The notes under the pieces are model-generated. The model did no database searches. It was not told the origin of the DNA and worked only from the letters and a program-made list of their open reading frames with translations. Shown in pieces: positions 44,838 to 54,184 of a stretch of DNA of 64,000 nt; position 1 is the first letter of the stretch, and each line of letters begins with the position of its first letter. This DNA comes from Tranquillimonas alkanivorans (lineage in GTDB: Bacteria > Pseudomonadota > Alphaproteobacteria > Rhodobacterales > Rhodobacteraceae). The position numbers and the translations under genes are program-made. The stretch is taken from contig NZ_FOXA01000006.1 of assembly GCF_900115595.1 (NCBI RefSeq), forward strand, positions 1-64,000. Direction: 5' to 3'.

Positions 44838-47357
44838 TCACCCGGACCTGCGCGGACGCACGGCGGAGGACAGGGCGCCCAGCGGGATGCCGCGTTCCTC
44901 CGCCGACTTGCGGACGGCCTCCCGGATCGCCGGGCTTTTCTCGAGAAGTCGCATGAAGCGTTTGTCGTCGAGCGTCAGCAGGGTCGTCGGCGCGATGGCC
45001 TCGACCTCCGAGGGAAGCGCCCTCTTGTGCAGAAGCGCGAGCTGGCCGAAGAACTCGCCGCGGCCCAGCCGATAGGTCTGCCCGGCCCGCCGAAGCTCCA
45101 CCGCCCCCGACGAGATGAAGTGCACGGTATCGGCGGTCGTCCGGCGGCTGACGATCAGGTCGCCCGGCGCGTGGTAGCGCGTGCGCAGGCTCCTGCCCAG
45201 AAGCCGAAGGCTGTCCTCGTCAAGCTCCGAAAACAGCGGCACCTGCCGCGCCAAGTCCGTCCGCGCCACCGCGATGTCGAGCCCGGGTCTTCGGCTTTCC
45301 TCGGCCAGCCGCACGTCGATCCTTTGCAACAGGTCGGTGTAAAGCTCGTCGCCGATCAGGCCCTCCTCGTGCAGCAGGTCGTACTCCCGCCGCTCCAGCC
45401 TCAGGGCGGTCCGGCGGATGAAGCGCCGCTCAAGCTCGTCGGCATAGCCCGGGTACTGAAGCTTCAGCCCGTCGAGCGCCTGCTCGACCATCTCCTGTCG
45501 CCGGCCGAGCAGGTCGTGCAGCAGCTCGGCCACGCGGCGTCCGTGGATGCGACGGATGCGCATGTCGATGAAGGCATCAAGCTCGCGCAGGATCAGGCGC
45601 TGGAAGATCAGGATCTCGAAGCGGTCCGCCGTCCGGTGTGCCAACGGCCCGGCGATCCCGAAGCGGTTGTAGAGCGCCACCGCCGTCCGGAACTGCCGCG
45701 TGAAGCCGACGGCCCGGCGGGAAGCACGGCGATAGCCCAGGCGACCGTCTTGCCGCGTCGCCTCGATCAAGTGATCGGCGTCCGACAGAAGCCGATCGGT
45801 CAGCCGCTCGGACACGCCGTGTTCGCGGATGCGCTCCAGGACGAGGTTGCGTTCCGCGCCCGCCACGGCAATCAGCCCAAGTGTCACCCGGTCGCGGTCG
45901 AGGATCTCGCGGCTGTCCTCCGCCCGCCGGACCGCGCCGTCGAGCCGCTCGGCGAACTGCTTGGCCTCGGACCTGACGATGTCACGGGACAGCTCGTAAT
46001 CCTCGGTGGCGCGCTGCACGTCCTCCCGGACGGTTTGCAGCGCCACGGCAATCACCTGGTTCGACAGCGCGGCGTCGAGCGGCGACAGCTTGTCGAGCCC
46101 CAGCCACGAGATCACCCAGCGCAAGGTCCCGCCCTGCACGACGAGGGTGAACAGCGTGTACCCGGTGGCGAGCACGCCCACCATCCGCCTCACGTCGGGC
46201 GGCACGCGCAGGCTTTCGGTCACCGCAAGCGCCAGCGCCAGCGTCACCGCCCCCCGCAGGCCGCCCCAGAGGATCGCCGCCCGGTAAGGGCGCCCCATCT
46301 CCGGCGACAGGCCCGAGACGGACAGAAGCGGCAACAGGCCATAGAGGATCACCGCGCGGGCCAGAAGCGCCGCCGCCACGACCACCAGCGTCAGCCCCAC
46401 ATCCCACAGCGTAATTCCCTCAAGCAGCCGCGGGATCAGCAGGGCCGCAAGCACGAAGATCAGCGCCCCGGCCCAGTGCGCCAGAAGCTCCCAGACCTCC
46501 TTGAGCGCCGTCCACGCCGCCGGGGCAAGCGACGCCGGCGCGGTCAGGTTCACGGTCAGCCCGGCGACGACGACGGCAATGACGCCCGACGCGCCCAGCA
46601 GGTTCGCCGCGACGATGTATGACAGGTAGGGCAACGCCACCGATACCGAAAGCTGCGCCAGCAGGTGCCGCGAGAAGCCCGCCATGATCCACACGGCCAG
46701 TCGGCCGAACAGCCAGCCCGTCAGCGCGCCGCCGAGGATCAGGTAGGGAAAGCGCCCCGTCGCCTCGACCAGGTCGGGGTTCGGGACGCCCCGCATCACG
46801 AAGCCCATGAGCACCCCGAACAGCGCGATGGCGGCGGCGTCGTTCAGCAGGCTCTCGCCCTCGATGATGCGCGTCAGCCTGCGCGGCGCGGCGATGGAGC
46901 GGAAGATGCCGACGACGGCCGAGGGATCGGTGGTCGACACGATGGCGCCGACCAGAAGGCAGGCGACCAACGAGAAGTCCGAAATCCAGTAAAGCGCGTG
47001 GCCTATCACGAAGGTCGAAAAGATCACCGCGACCACGGCCAGCGACAGGATTGGCACCCAGTCGTCGATCATCCGGCGCACGTTCATGCCCAGCGTCACC
47101 TGGAAAAGAAGCGTGGGCAGAAACAGATACAGGAAGACATTCGACCGGATCGGCAGGTTCAGGATCGCCTCGGCCACGGGGTTGAAGGCATCCGTCAGCT
47201 CGGTGCGCAGCAGGAACCCCGCCACCAGGCCGATGCCGATCCCGAGCCCGGCCAGCAGCACGCTGTAGGGCAGCCGCAGGCGCGCGGCCAGCGGCTCGGC
47301 CACGCCGAGCGCCAGGAACAACGACGCGATGATCGCGGTGATGATGACGACGTCCAA
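44838..47357 (-). CDS. NHE-type Na+/H+ antiporter with C-terminal cyclic-nucleotide-binding fold
   Basis: An 839-residue protein. Residues 1-420 are a CPA1 antiporter domain with STTDPSAVVG (141-150) and GESLLNDA (167-174), the ion-binding Asp pair. Residues 430-695 are a long helical cytoplasmic region. Residues 700-820 are a cNMP-binding fold (VPLFSELDEDSLRLL, PGDLIVSRRTTADTVHFISS). In the phosphate-binding cassette FGQLALLHKRALPSEVEA, Gln772 replaces the ribose-binding Glu and Pro782 the phosphate-binding Arg, so cAMP/cGMP binding may be lost. The layout resembles sperm NHE and plant SOS1, without the voltage sensor of the former. Confidence 0.92.
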   Translation of the reverse strand: MDVVIITAIIASLFLALGVAEPLAARLRLPYSVLLAGLGIGIGLVAGFLLRTELTDAFNPVAEAILNLPIRSNVFLYLFLPTLLFQVTLGMNVRRMIDDWVPILSLAVVAVIFSTFVIGHALYWISDFSLVACLLVGAIVSTTDPSAVVGIFRSIAAPRRLTRIIEGESLLNDAAAIALFGVLMGFVMRGVPNPDLVEATGRFPYLILGGALTGWLFGRLAVWIMAGFSRHLLAQLSVSVALPYLSYIVAANLLGASGVIAVVVAGLTVNLTAPASLAPAAWTALKEVWELLAHWAGALIFVLAALLIPRLLEGITLWDVGLTLVVVAAALLARAVILYGLLPLLSVSGLSPEMGRPYRAAILWGGLRGAVTLALALAVTESLRVPPDVRRMVGVLATGYTLFTLVVQGGTLRWVISWLGLDKLSPLDAALSNQVIAVALQTVREDVQRATEDYELSRDIVRSEAKQFAERLDGAVRRAEDSREILDRDRVTLGLIAVAGAERNLVLERIREHGVSERLTDRLLSDADHLIEATRQDGRLGYRRASRRAVGFTRQFRTAVALYNRFGIAGPLAHRTADRFEILIFQRLILRELDAFIDMRIRRIHGRRVAELLHDLLGRRQEMVEQALDGLKLQYPGYADELERRFIRRTALRLERREYDLLHEEGLIGDELYTDLLQRIDVRLAEESRRPGLDIAVARTDLARQVPLFSELDEDSLRLLGRSLRTRYHAPGDLIVSRRTTADTVHFISSGAVELRRAGQTYRLGRGEFFGQLALLHKRALPSEVEAIAPTTLLTLDDKRFMRLLEKSPAIREAVRKSAEERGIPLGALSSAVRPRRSG

Positions 47358-47408
47358 GGCGGCGTCCCTGCCCCTTACCAGCCGGCGCCCAAAAGGCCCC
47401 CTGCTCCT

Positions 47409-48290
47409 CTACCCCTCGAGCTCCCGCTCGCGGAAGACGATGAAAAGCCCGCTCATGACGATGATCGCCGCGCCGAAATAGGTGGCGGCGTCCGGGACCT
47501 CCGACCAGATCGCCCAGCCCATGAGCGTCGCCCAAAGCAACGCGGTATAGTCGAACGGCGCGACGACGGCTGCGGGCGCGAAGCGAAAGGCCTGAGTCAT
47601 CATGGTCATGCCGGCGGTCCCGAAGAACGCGATCCCGGCGAAGAGCCACAGGTCCTCCCCCTGCACCGCCGTCCACACGAACGGGCTGACCAGACCGCTC
47701 AGAAGCGCCCCCGCCCCCACGAGGTAAAGCATCATCGTCCACACGCTTTCGCGCGGGTCGACCCAGCGCGCGCTGATCATCAGCACGGCATAGAACAACG
47801 CCGTCGCCAACGGGAACAGCGACGCCGGCTGGAACGCTGCGCTGCCGGGCCGGACCACGACGAGGACGCCCAGAAAGCCCGCCAGCACCGCGCTCCAACG
47901 CCGCCAGCCTACGTGCTCTTTCAGAAGCACGACCGACAGCGCCGTGATGAAAAGCGGTGCCGCGAAGACCAAAGTCGTCGCCTCGGCAAGGCCAAGGAAG
48001 CGTAGCCCCGTGAAGAACAGCGTGGCGGCGCAAAGCCAGAAGACCCCCCGCACCAGGTGCGCGGTCGGCCGATAGGAGCGCAGAGCGGACCGCCCGCCCA
48101 TCCTGAGGGCGATCACGACGGCTACGGGCAAGGCGATCAGGTTGCGCAGGAACAGAATCTGGATCGCCGAGTACCCGGCGGTCAACTCCTTCGCGATCGC
48201 GTCGTTCACGCTCAGGCAGGCGACGCCGACGCACATCAGCAGGACGCCAGTCAGCGATTTCGTAGGCGCACGCGCCACGTCCGTCTGCAT
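47409..48290 (-). CDS. EamA/DMT-family transporter
   Basis: A 293-residue protein of ten predicted helices built from two EamA repeats. The first contains MCVGVACLSVNDAIAKEL and LRNLIALPVAVVIAL; the second contains FAPAAVVAPFDYTALLWATL. It is probably a metabolite exporter of unknown substrate. It lies just upstream of the NHE gene with a 51-base gap and may be cotranscribed with it. Confidence 0.9.
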   Translation of the reverse strand: MQTDVARAPTKSLTGVLLMCVGVACLSVNDAIAKELTAGYSAIQILFLRNLIALPVAVVIALRMGGRSALRSYRPTAHLVRGVFWLCAATLFFTGLRFLGLAEATTLVFAAPLFITALSVVLLKEHVGWRRWSAVLAGFLGVLVVVRPGSAAFQPASLFPLATALFYAVLMISARWVDPRESVWTMMLYLVGAGALLSGLVSPFVWTAVQGEDLWLFAGIAFFGTAGMTMMTQAFRFAPAAVVAPFDYTALLWATLMGWAIWSEVPDAATYFGAAIIVMSGLFIVFRERELEG

Positions 48291-48650
48291 GAGGTCCTCC
48301 TGTTGTGCGGCACCACCTGACGCTCTTGGATCACCGAACGGCCGGCCTCACAAGACAGATGCGGCGCCGAGCGCAACCAAAGAGCAGATGCTCGCGCGCC
48401 ACCTGCGGCTGAGATGGAAGGCGCGAGATTCAAGTCCCCTTTATGTCCTGCGCAAGTAAGCCCCCCGGACGTGAAGGGGCCAATCCCAGCCCATGTACGT
48501 CGCCGAGGCCCGCCTGCGACTACGTCACCATCAGGCTCTTCCAGTCCCGCTTACGTGTCATGACGACCGAGCAGCCGCACCCCGGGTCTCGCCGCGAACG
48601 GTGCAGCCCCAAGGGGCGCCGCCGAAAGCCGGGGCAAGAAGAGGCGCGCT
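48291..48650. other. intergenic region without recognised gene
   Basis: About 360 bases between the EamA gene start and the end of the TPP enzyme gene. No family resemblance, repeat or RNA gene is visible. The EamA/NHE promoter should be at its left end. Confidence 0.45.
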
Positions 48651-50351
48651 TCAGTGCTGGTCTGACAGGGCCACCCTAACGTCCAGCACCGCCTGACGTT
48701 TCTCCTCCTGCACGACCCGGACCGCGCGTTCGAGCGCGTCCGGCAGCGCTGCTCCGTCGCTGACGCGCTCGACATGCGCCCTGCTCGCCCCCGCGATCTG
48801 GCAGAAGTCGGGTTGCGGTTCGAGCGAGGTCAGCGGCATCTCGTTTGCCCGCGTCGCCGCGCCGCCTGGATAGCCGTTGCTCACCGAGCGGCGGACGGCG
48901 TTCCACAGGCCGTTGTTCTTTATGATCGTCAGCACGGGCAGCGAAAGCGCCTCGGCGATCTGGTGGCAGGCGACGGAATTGGCGAAGATATATGATCCGT
49001 CGCCCATGCAGGCGACCGTCAGCTTCCCAGGCCGGGCCAGCTGTGCGCCGAGTGCCGCAGGCAGCGCCCATCCGAGGCCGCCCGAATGCGGGTTGTTGAA
49101 CAGCCGGTTCGGCCCGGAGAGGTCCATCATGCCAGGCAAGGCGCCCAATTCGGAGAACACCATACCGTCCTCGCCCAGCACGCGCGACAGGCACAGGCTC
49201 AGCCATTCCGAGGCCATCGGATCCGTGCATCCCGCCTCGGCGGTCTCGCGGGCCGCTTCCCGGCGTGCGCTGGCGCGGGCGGCGAGCTTGCGGGCGCGGT
49301 CCGGCATCGCCTCCTTCGCGAGAGCCGCGTCGAGCGCCTGAATCCCGGAAACCGGGTCGCAGGCGATGGCCAGGTCGGTCCGGTAGCCGCGCACCGGCAT
49401 CCGCGTGAAGTGCGGGTCGGGGCCCAGATGGGCGATGCGCACGTCCTCGCCAGGACCGTGCAGCCTTTCGATCCACGGGATGTCCGCGTCGAGCGCGATC
49501 ACCAGGTCTGCACCCTCAAGCGCCGCTCCGGCATCGTAGCCCAGGAGCGACGGATCGCCCGAGGCCAGGACGTTTCGCACCGAGTACGGCTCGGCCACGC
49601 CGATGCCCAGCCGGCCGGCGAGGGACGACAGCGCCGCCGCCAGCCGGCCCTGCGGATCGCCCCGCTGGCACAGGATCACCGGCGCCCGAGCCTCACGCAG
49701 CCAGCCCGCCAGCGTCTCGACCGCCGCCGGGTCGGGCGCGGCGGGCGTGGCGGCGGGACGGCGGGCGACCGGCTGACGCTCGTCACCAGTGATCCCGGCG
49801 GTCAGCGGCTCCCGTGGAAGGCTCAGATAGACCGGCCCGCGCGGCTCGCTCATGGCAAGCGCGAGCGCACGGGAGACCAGCGGCTCGCCCTGTTCGGGAT
49901 ACCGCATTTCATAGTGGTGCTTGACCGTGTCCGAGACCAACGACGACTGGTCGTACATTTCCTGACCGTACTGGATGGGCGTCATGCGGCCCCCGGGCCG
50001 TCCGGTTTCCGTCAGCGGCGTGCGGCCGGACATCACCAGCACCGGGACGTTGTCCGAGGCCGCGTTGATCGTCCCCATCACCACGTTCGCCAGCCCGACG
50101 TTCACGTGCACCATCACCGCCTGCGGTCTGCCGGACGCCAGGTAGTAGCCGTGTGCCATGCCGACCGCCGCCGTCTCGTGCGGGATTGTCACCGGCTTCG
50201 GCATCTCTTCGGCGGGAAGCGTGCAGAGCGCCTCGATGATCGGGGGGAAGTCGGTCCCTGCATTGGCGAAGAGCCACTCGACGCCCGCTCGCTTCAGCCC
50301 CAGCAGCACAGACTCCGCCCCGTTCTCCGGGTGCCTGATGACGTCGCTCAT
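48651..50351 (-). CDS. thiamine-diphosphate-dependent enzyme (acetolactate synthase/benzoylformate decarboxylase family)
   Basis: A 566-residue three-domain ThDP enzyme. The cofactor-activating Glu is in IPHETAAVGMAHGYY. The ThDP/Mg site is GDGSYIFANSVACHQIAEAL through KNNGLWN. The order is PYR, middle and PP domains. It resembles acetolactate-synthase-like decarboxylases of catabolic clusters rather than the biosynthetic enzyme, and no small subunit is present. It is divergent from the TAXI-TRAP operon, so decarboxylation of an imported or derived 2-oxo acid is plausible. The substrate is unproven. Confidence 0.88.
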   Translation of the reverse strand: MSDVIRHPENGAESVLLGLKRAGVEWLFANAGTDFPPIIEALCTLPAEEMPKPVTIPHETAAVGMAHGYYLASGRPQAVMVHVNVGLANVVMGTINAASDNVPVLVMSGRTPLTETGRPGGRMTPIQYGQEMYDQSSLVSDTVKHHYEMRYPEQGEPLVSRALALAMSEPRGPVYLSLPREPLTAGITGDERQPVARRPAATPAAPDPAAVETLAGWLREARAPVILCQRGDPQGRLAAALSSLAGRLGIGVAEPYSVRNVLASGDPSLLGYDAGAALEGADLVIALDADIPWIERLHGPGEDVRIAHLGPDPHFTRMPVRGYRTDLAIACDPVSGIQALDAALAKEAMPDRARKLAARASARREAARETAEAGCTDPMASEWLSLCLSRVLGEDGMVFSELGALPGMMDLSGPNRLFNNPHSGGLGWALPAALGAQLARPGKLTVACMGDGSYIFANSVACHQIAEALSLPVLTIIKNNGLWNAVRRSVSNGYPGGAATRANEMPLTSLEPQPDFCQIAGASRAHVERVSDGAALPDALERAVRVVQEEKRQAVLDVRVALSDQH

Positions 50352-50445
50352 GTCCGAAACCCTCCCTCGACCTGCGACACTTTGTACTTGCTTCTACGTC
50401 AACTGCATGCACGATTGAACGCGAATCTCACGATGTGGGATTTTT

Positions 50446-50469
50446 GGCCGGCCCAGGGAGGGGCCGGCC
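50446..50469 (+). promoter_or_regulatory. leader hairpin before the TAXI gene
   Basis: GGCCGGCCC (50446-50454) and GGGCCGGCC (50461-50469) form a perfect 9-bp stem with a 6-base loop, in the shared promoter region, 22 bases before the start codon of the TAXI protein gene. It may be a dyad operator for the IclR protein or an mRNA leader element; the sequence does not decide. Confidence 0.45.
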
Positions 50470-50491
50470 GTCCATAAACGGGAGGAAAACA

Positions 50492-51439
50492 ATGCGGAAC
50501 GTCATCGCAGCCGCGGCGCTCGGGCTTGGGGTCGCCGCGTCGGCGGCCTCGGCGCAGAACGTCGGCATCGCCACGTCGAACCCGGGATCGCTGTTCCACA
50601 ACATCGGCACCGCCGTCGCCAACGCGGCGAACGAGGGCGGGCTGAACACCACGATCCAGCCCGCCACCAGTCCGAACCAGTACCTGCCCTTCGTGAACTC
50701 GGGCGGGATCGAGTTCGGCGTCGCGAACCTGCAGGAAGTCAACTACGGCGTCACCGGCGACGCGTGGTGGAACGGGGTGCAGAACCCGAACATCCGCGTC
50801 GTCGGGATGCTGATGCCGCTGGTCGAGGCGATCTTCGTGCGCGCCGACAGCGATATCGGATCGCTCGAGGACCTCGTGGGCCACCCGATCACCTATGGCT
50901 ACACCGCGCAGAATACGATCCTGCCGCAGTACGATGCCATCTTCGCCACCGCCGGCCTGACCGCCGACCAGTTCGAGCACGTGAGCGTGCCTTCGGTCGT
51001 GGGCGGCGCCGATGCCTTCATGGCAGGCGAGGCCGACGCCTTCATCTTCGCCCACGGCGCCGGCAAGGTGCGGGAAGCCGACGCAGCCGTGGGCGGCCTC
51101 TATGCCCTGCCGGTAGGTTCGTCGGACGATGCGGCGCTCGAGGCGGCGCGCGAGCACTGGCCCACGGCGTCGTTCAAGGAGTTCAAGGCCGGCTCGATGC
51201 CCGGCGTGACCGAGGACGCGACGTACATCGCCTTCCCGCAGGTGGTCTTCACCCATGCCGACGTGCCGGACGACGTCGTCTATCAGATGGCCAAGGCGAT
51301 GTACGAGAACGCGCAGGTCATGGCCGACACCTTCCCGCCGTTCAACGCCTTCAGCCCGGACGAGATGAAGGGTGATCCCGGCGTGGCCGAATTCCATCCC
51401 GGCGCGCTGAAGTTCTACGACGAAGTCGGGCTCGAGTGA
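50492..51439 (+). CDS. TAXI-family TRAP solute-binding protein
   Basis: A 315-residue periplasmic protein. The signal peptide is VIAAAALGLGVAASAASAQ; the mature chain begins NVGIATSNPGSLFHNIGTAVA, the TAXI signature region. It contains GGIEFGVANLQEVNYG and lacks the DctP-type second-lobe pattern. GGGAGGAA precedes ATG 50492. It supplies the fused permease 10 bases downstream. The ligand is unknown; TAXI proteins are often linked to glutamate-like or aromatic acids. Confidence 0.9.
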   Translation: MRNVIAAAALGLGVAASAASAQNVGIATSNPGSLFHNIGTAVANAANEGGLNTTIQPATSPNQYLPFVNSGGIEFGVANLQEVNYGVTGDAWWNGVQNPNIRVVGMLMPLVEAIFVRADSDIGSLEDLVGHPITYGYTAQNTILPQYDAIFATAGLTADQFEHVSVPSVVGGADAFMAGEADAFIFAHGAGKVREADAAVGGLYALPVGSSDDAALEAAREHWPTASFKEFKAGSMPGVTEDATYIAFPQVVFTHADVPDDVVYQMAKAMYENAQVMADTFPPFNAFSPDEMKGDPGVAEFHPGALKFYDEVGLE

Positions 51440-51449
51440 GGGGCGCATC

Positions 51450-53384
51450 GTGAACGACCGCGCGCAGGGGAAGGCCGTTTCCGGCCTTCCCCGCTCCGTC
51501 TGGAAGCCCGTCGCCGACCTGCTGGCGCTGATGATCCCGGTCACGGCGGCGGCCTGGGCGTTTTCGCTTCAGCGGCAGTTGGGACTGGGGCTTTACCCGC
51601 AGCAGTTCTTCGCGGCGATCCTGATGTTCACGCTTCCGGCGGCGTACCTGACGATGCCGGCCAGGCGGCTCGAGCATCGGGAGACCGTGCCGTGGTACGA
51701 CGTGGCGCTGGCGGTCATGTCGGCCGTAGCTGTCGGGTACATCGCGCTGCGCTACCCGCAACTCGTCCTTATGATCTTCGCGCGGCCGGCGGCCGTCTGG
51801 GTGCCCGGTCTGATCGTCATCCTCCTGACGCTCGAGGCGCTGCGCCGGGCGACCGGCTGGGCGCTGGTCATCATCATTGCCGCCTTCATCCTCTACGCGC
51901 TGTTCGGTGACCTTATCCCCGGCCGCCTGCAGGGCCGGCCGCAGAACTGGCAGCTTCTGTCGGGCTACATGGCCTTCGACTCGAATGGCATTCTGGGCCT
52001 TCCGATCTCGGTCGCGGCCACCGTCGTCGTCGCGTTCATCTTCTTCGGCACGCTGCTGGGCATCACCGGCGGCTCGCGCTTTTTCACCGACGCCGCGATG
52101 CTGGCGATGGGCCGGTTCCGGGGCGGCGCGATGAAGATCGCTGTGCTGGCCTCGGGGCTTTTCGGCTCGATCAGCGGTTCGGCGGTGGCCAACGTCGTGG
52201 GCACCGGCGTGGTGACGATCCCGATGATCAAGCGCGACGGCTACCCGGGCCACAAGGCCGGCGCGATCGAGGCCGTCGCCTCGACCGGTGGTCAGTTGAT
52301 GCCGCCCGTGATGGGCGCCGCCGCCTTCCTGATGGCCGAGTTCCTGTCGGTCCCCTACTCCTCGGTCGTGATGGCCGCGCTGCTTCCGGCGGTGCTGTAC
52401 TACGTCGCGCTGTTCATCCAGGCGGACCTGGAGGCGGCGAAGCTGGGCATCCGGGCGGTCCCGAAGTCCGAGATACCGGCGGGGCGCACCGTGGCGAAGG
52501 GTCTGCACTTCATCCTGGCCTTCGCGGCGCTGATCTACCTTCTGTTCTGGAAAAGCTGGCAGCCGGAAAAAGCCGCGCTGGCCGCGACGCTGGTGCTGAT
52601 CACGACGTCGCTGATCCTGGGCTATCAGGGCGAACGACCGGGTCTGCGCAAGCTCTTCGGCGCGCTGGCGGGGACCGGGCACGCGGTGCTCGAGATCATC
52701 CTAATCTCGGCCGCCTCGGGCATCGTGATCGGCGTGCTCAACGTCACCGGCCTGAGCTTCAACCTGACCTACGCACTGGTGCAGATCGGCGGGGGCAGCG
52801 CCATCGTGCTGCTGGCGCTGTCGGCGCTCGTCTGCATCATCCTTGGGATGGGACTGCCGACGCTGGGCGTCTACGTCCTGCTCGCCGCGCTGGTTGCGCC
52901 CGCGCTGATCGAGGTCGGGATCGAGCCGCTCGCAGCACACCTCTACGTCCTTTACTTCGGCATGATGTCGATGATCACCCCGCCCATCGCGCTTGCCGCC
53001 TTCGCGGCGGCGTCCATCGCACGTTCGCCCGCCATGGCGACGGGCTGGGCGGCGATGCGCTTCGGGTGGTCGGCCTACGTCATCCCGGTTCTCTTCGTGT
53101 TCTCGCCCACGCTGATCCTGATCGGAGAGCCGTTCGAGATCGGGCTTGCCATCGTTACGGCGGGGATGGGCGTCTGGCTCGTCTCGGCGGGGCTGGCCGG
53201 GTTCTTCTCGAACCGGCTGACCCCGGTGATGCGGGGCCTGTTCATCGCCTTCGGCCTCGCCGCCCTGATGCCGGCTGGCATGTTCCCCGGGGCCGTGATC
53301 AGCGACGTGATCGGCGTGCTGGGCGGGGCGGGCCTGATGGCGGTGGAACTGATGCGCAAGCCCACGGCGGAGGCGCAGGCATGA
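51450..53384 (+). CDS. fused TRAP permease (DctQ-DctM type)
   Basis: A 644-residue membrane protein combining a short four-helix part and a 12-helix DctM part, as found with TAXI proteins. DctM signatures include LFGSISGSAVANVVGTGVV, STGGQLMPPVMGAAAFLMAE and FGMMSMITPPIALAAFAAAS. GTG 51450 follows GAGTGAGGGG. An 11-bp hairpin lies in the first codons, so a later start cannot be excluded. Its stop overlaps the IclR start (ATGA). Confidence 0.92.
   Translation: MNDRAQGKAVSGLPRSVWKPVADLLALMIPVTAAAWAFSLQRQLGLGLYPQQFFAAILMFTLPAAYLTMPARRLEHRETVPWYDVALAVMSAVAVGYIALRYPQLVLMIFARPAAVWVPGLIVILLTLEALRRATGWALVIIIAAFILYALFGDLIPGRLQGRPQNWQLLSGYMAFDSNGILGLPISVAATVVVAFIFFGTLLGITGGSRFFTDAAMLAMGRFRGGAMKIAVLASGLFGSISGSAVANVVGTGVVTIPMIKRDGYPGHKAGAIEAVASTGGQLMPPVMGAAAFLMAEFLSVPYSSVVMAALLPAVLYYVALFIQADLEAAKLGIRAVPKSEIPAGRTVAKGLHFILAFAALIYLLFWKSWQPEKAALAATLVLITTSLILGYQGERPGLRKLFGALAGTGHAVLEIILISAASGIVIGVLNVTGLSFNLTYALVQIGGGSAIVLLALSALVCIILGMGLPTLGVYVLLAALVAPALIEVGIEPLAAHLYVLYFGMMSMITPPIALAAFAAASIARSPAMATGWAAMRFGWSAYVIPVLFVFSPTLILIGEPFEIGLAIVTAGMGVWLVSAGLAGFFSNRLTPVMRGLFIAFGLAALMPAGMFPGAVISDVIGVLGGAGLMAVELMRKPTAEAQA
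51467..51492 (+). promoter_or_regulatory. hairpin within the first codons of the fused permease
   Basis: GGGGAAGGCCG (51467-51477) pairs perfectly with CGGCCTTCCCC (51482-51492) around a 4-base loop. It lies 27 bases after the binding-protein stop, the position held by intergenic hairpins in the three DctPQM operons, but here inside the predicted coding sequence. Confidence 0.6.
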
Positions 53385-54163
53385 GCGGCGCGGGCAGCGG
53401 TGAACGCATCCTGGCGCTGCTGGGCCTGTTCTCGGAGGCGCGGCCGGAATGGACGCCGGACGAGATGATGGCCGAGACGGGGTATGCGCGTCCGACGCTG
53501 TATCGCTATCTCAAGGCCCTAAAAGAGGCGGGGCTGGTCGCGTCGCTCTCGGGCGCGACCTACACGCTCGGACCCCGCGTGGTGGAGCTGGATTTCCTCA
53601 TGCGCCGGTCCGACCCGCTGATCGAGGCGGGCGAGCCCTTGCTGCGGGACCTGTCCGAGGCGTGGCCTTGCACGGCGCTTCTGGTGCGCTGGTACGGCAA
53701 CCGGCTGCTCTGCGTCGCCTCCGAGTGCTCGGCCGAAAACCCCAAGTCGAGCTACCCGCGCGGCCGTCCCATGCCTCTGGCGCGGGGCGCGATCAGCCGG
53801 GCGATCCTGGCCTACCTGCCGCGCCGGCAGATGCAGCAGAAGATCGCCGAGAACTTGGGCGAACTTTCGGCGCTCGGCCTGGGCGACACGCCCGAGGCGG
53901 TCGCCGACACGTTCCGCAAGGTGCGCCGCGCGGGAGCCGCCATCGCGCACGGAGAGGTGACGCCCGGAGTCGTCGGCATCGCTGCCCCAGTCTTCGACGC
54001 CGGCCATTCGCCCGTGGCGGCCCTGTGCCTGACGCTTGCCGAGGACGTGGCAACGCCGGATCGGCGCCCCGACATCGCGCGCGCCGTCTGGCGCGCCGGG
54101 GAACGCCTGAGCGAACAGCTTGCCGAGCGCGGCGCGCCACGAGCCATGGAAACGAGCGCCTGA
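53381..54163 (+). CDS. IclR-family transcriptional regulator
   Basis: A 260-residue regulator. The winged helix (GERILALLGLFSEARPEWT, then YARPTLYRYLKALKEAGLV) is followed by an IclR effector domain (YPRGRPMPLARGAISRAILA). It is encoded inside the TAXI-TRAP operon with an ATGA overlap, so it is probably autoregulated together with the transporter and the divergent TPP gene. Confidence 0.9.
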   Translation: MSGAGSGERILALLGLFSEARPEWTPDEMMAETGYARPTLYRYLKALKEAGLVASLSGATYTLGPRVVELDFLMRRSDPLIEAGEPLLRDLSEAWPCTALLVRWYGNRLLCVASECSAENPKSSYPRGRPMPLARGAISRAILAYLPRRQMQQKIAENLGELSALGLGDTPEAVADTFRKVRRAGAAIAHGEVTPGVVGIAAPVFDAGHSPVAALCLTLAEDVATPDRRPDIARAVWRAGERLSEQLAERGAPRAMETSA

Positions 54164-54184
54164 GGGCGCGGAAGGAGTGAAAGA

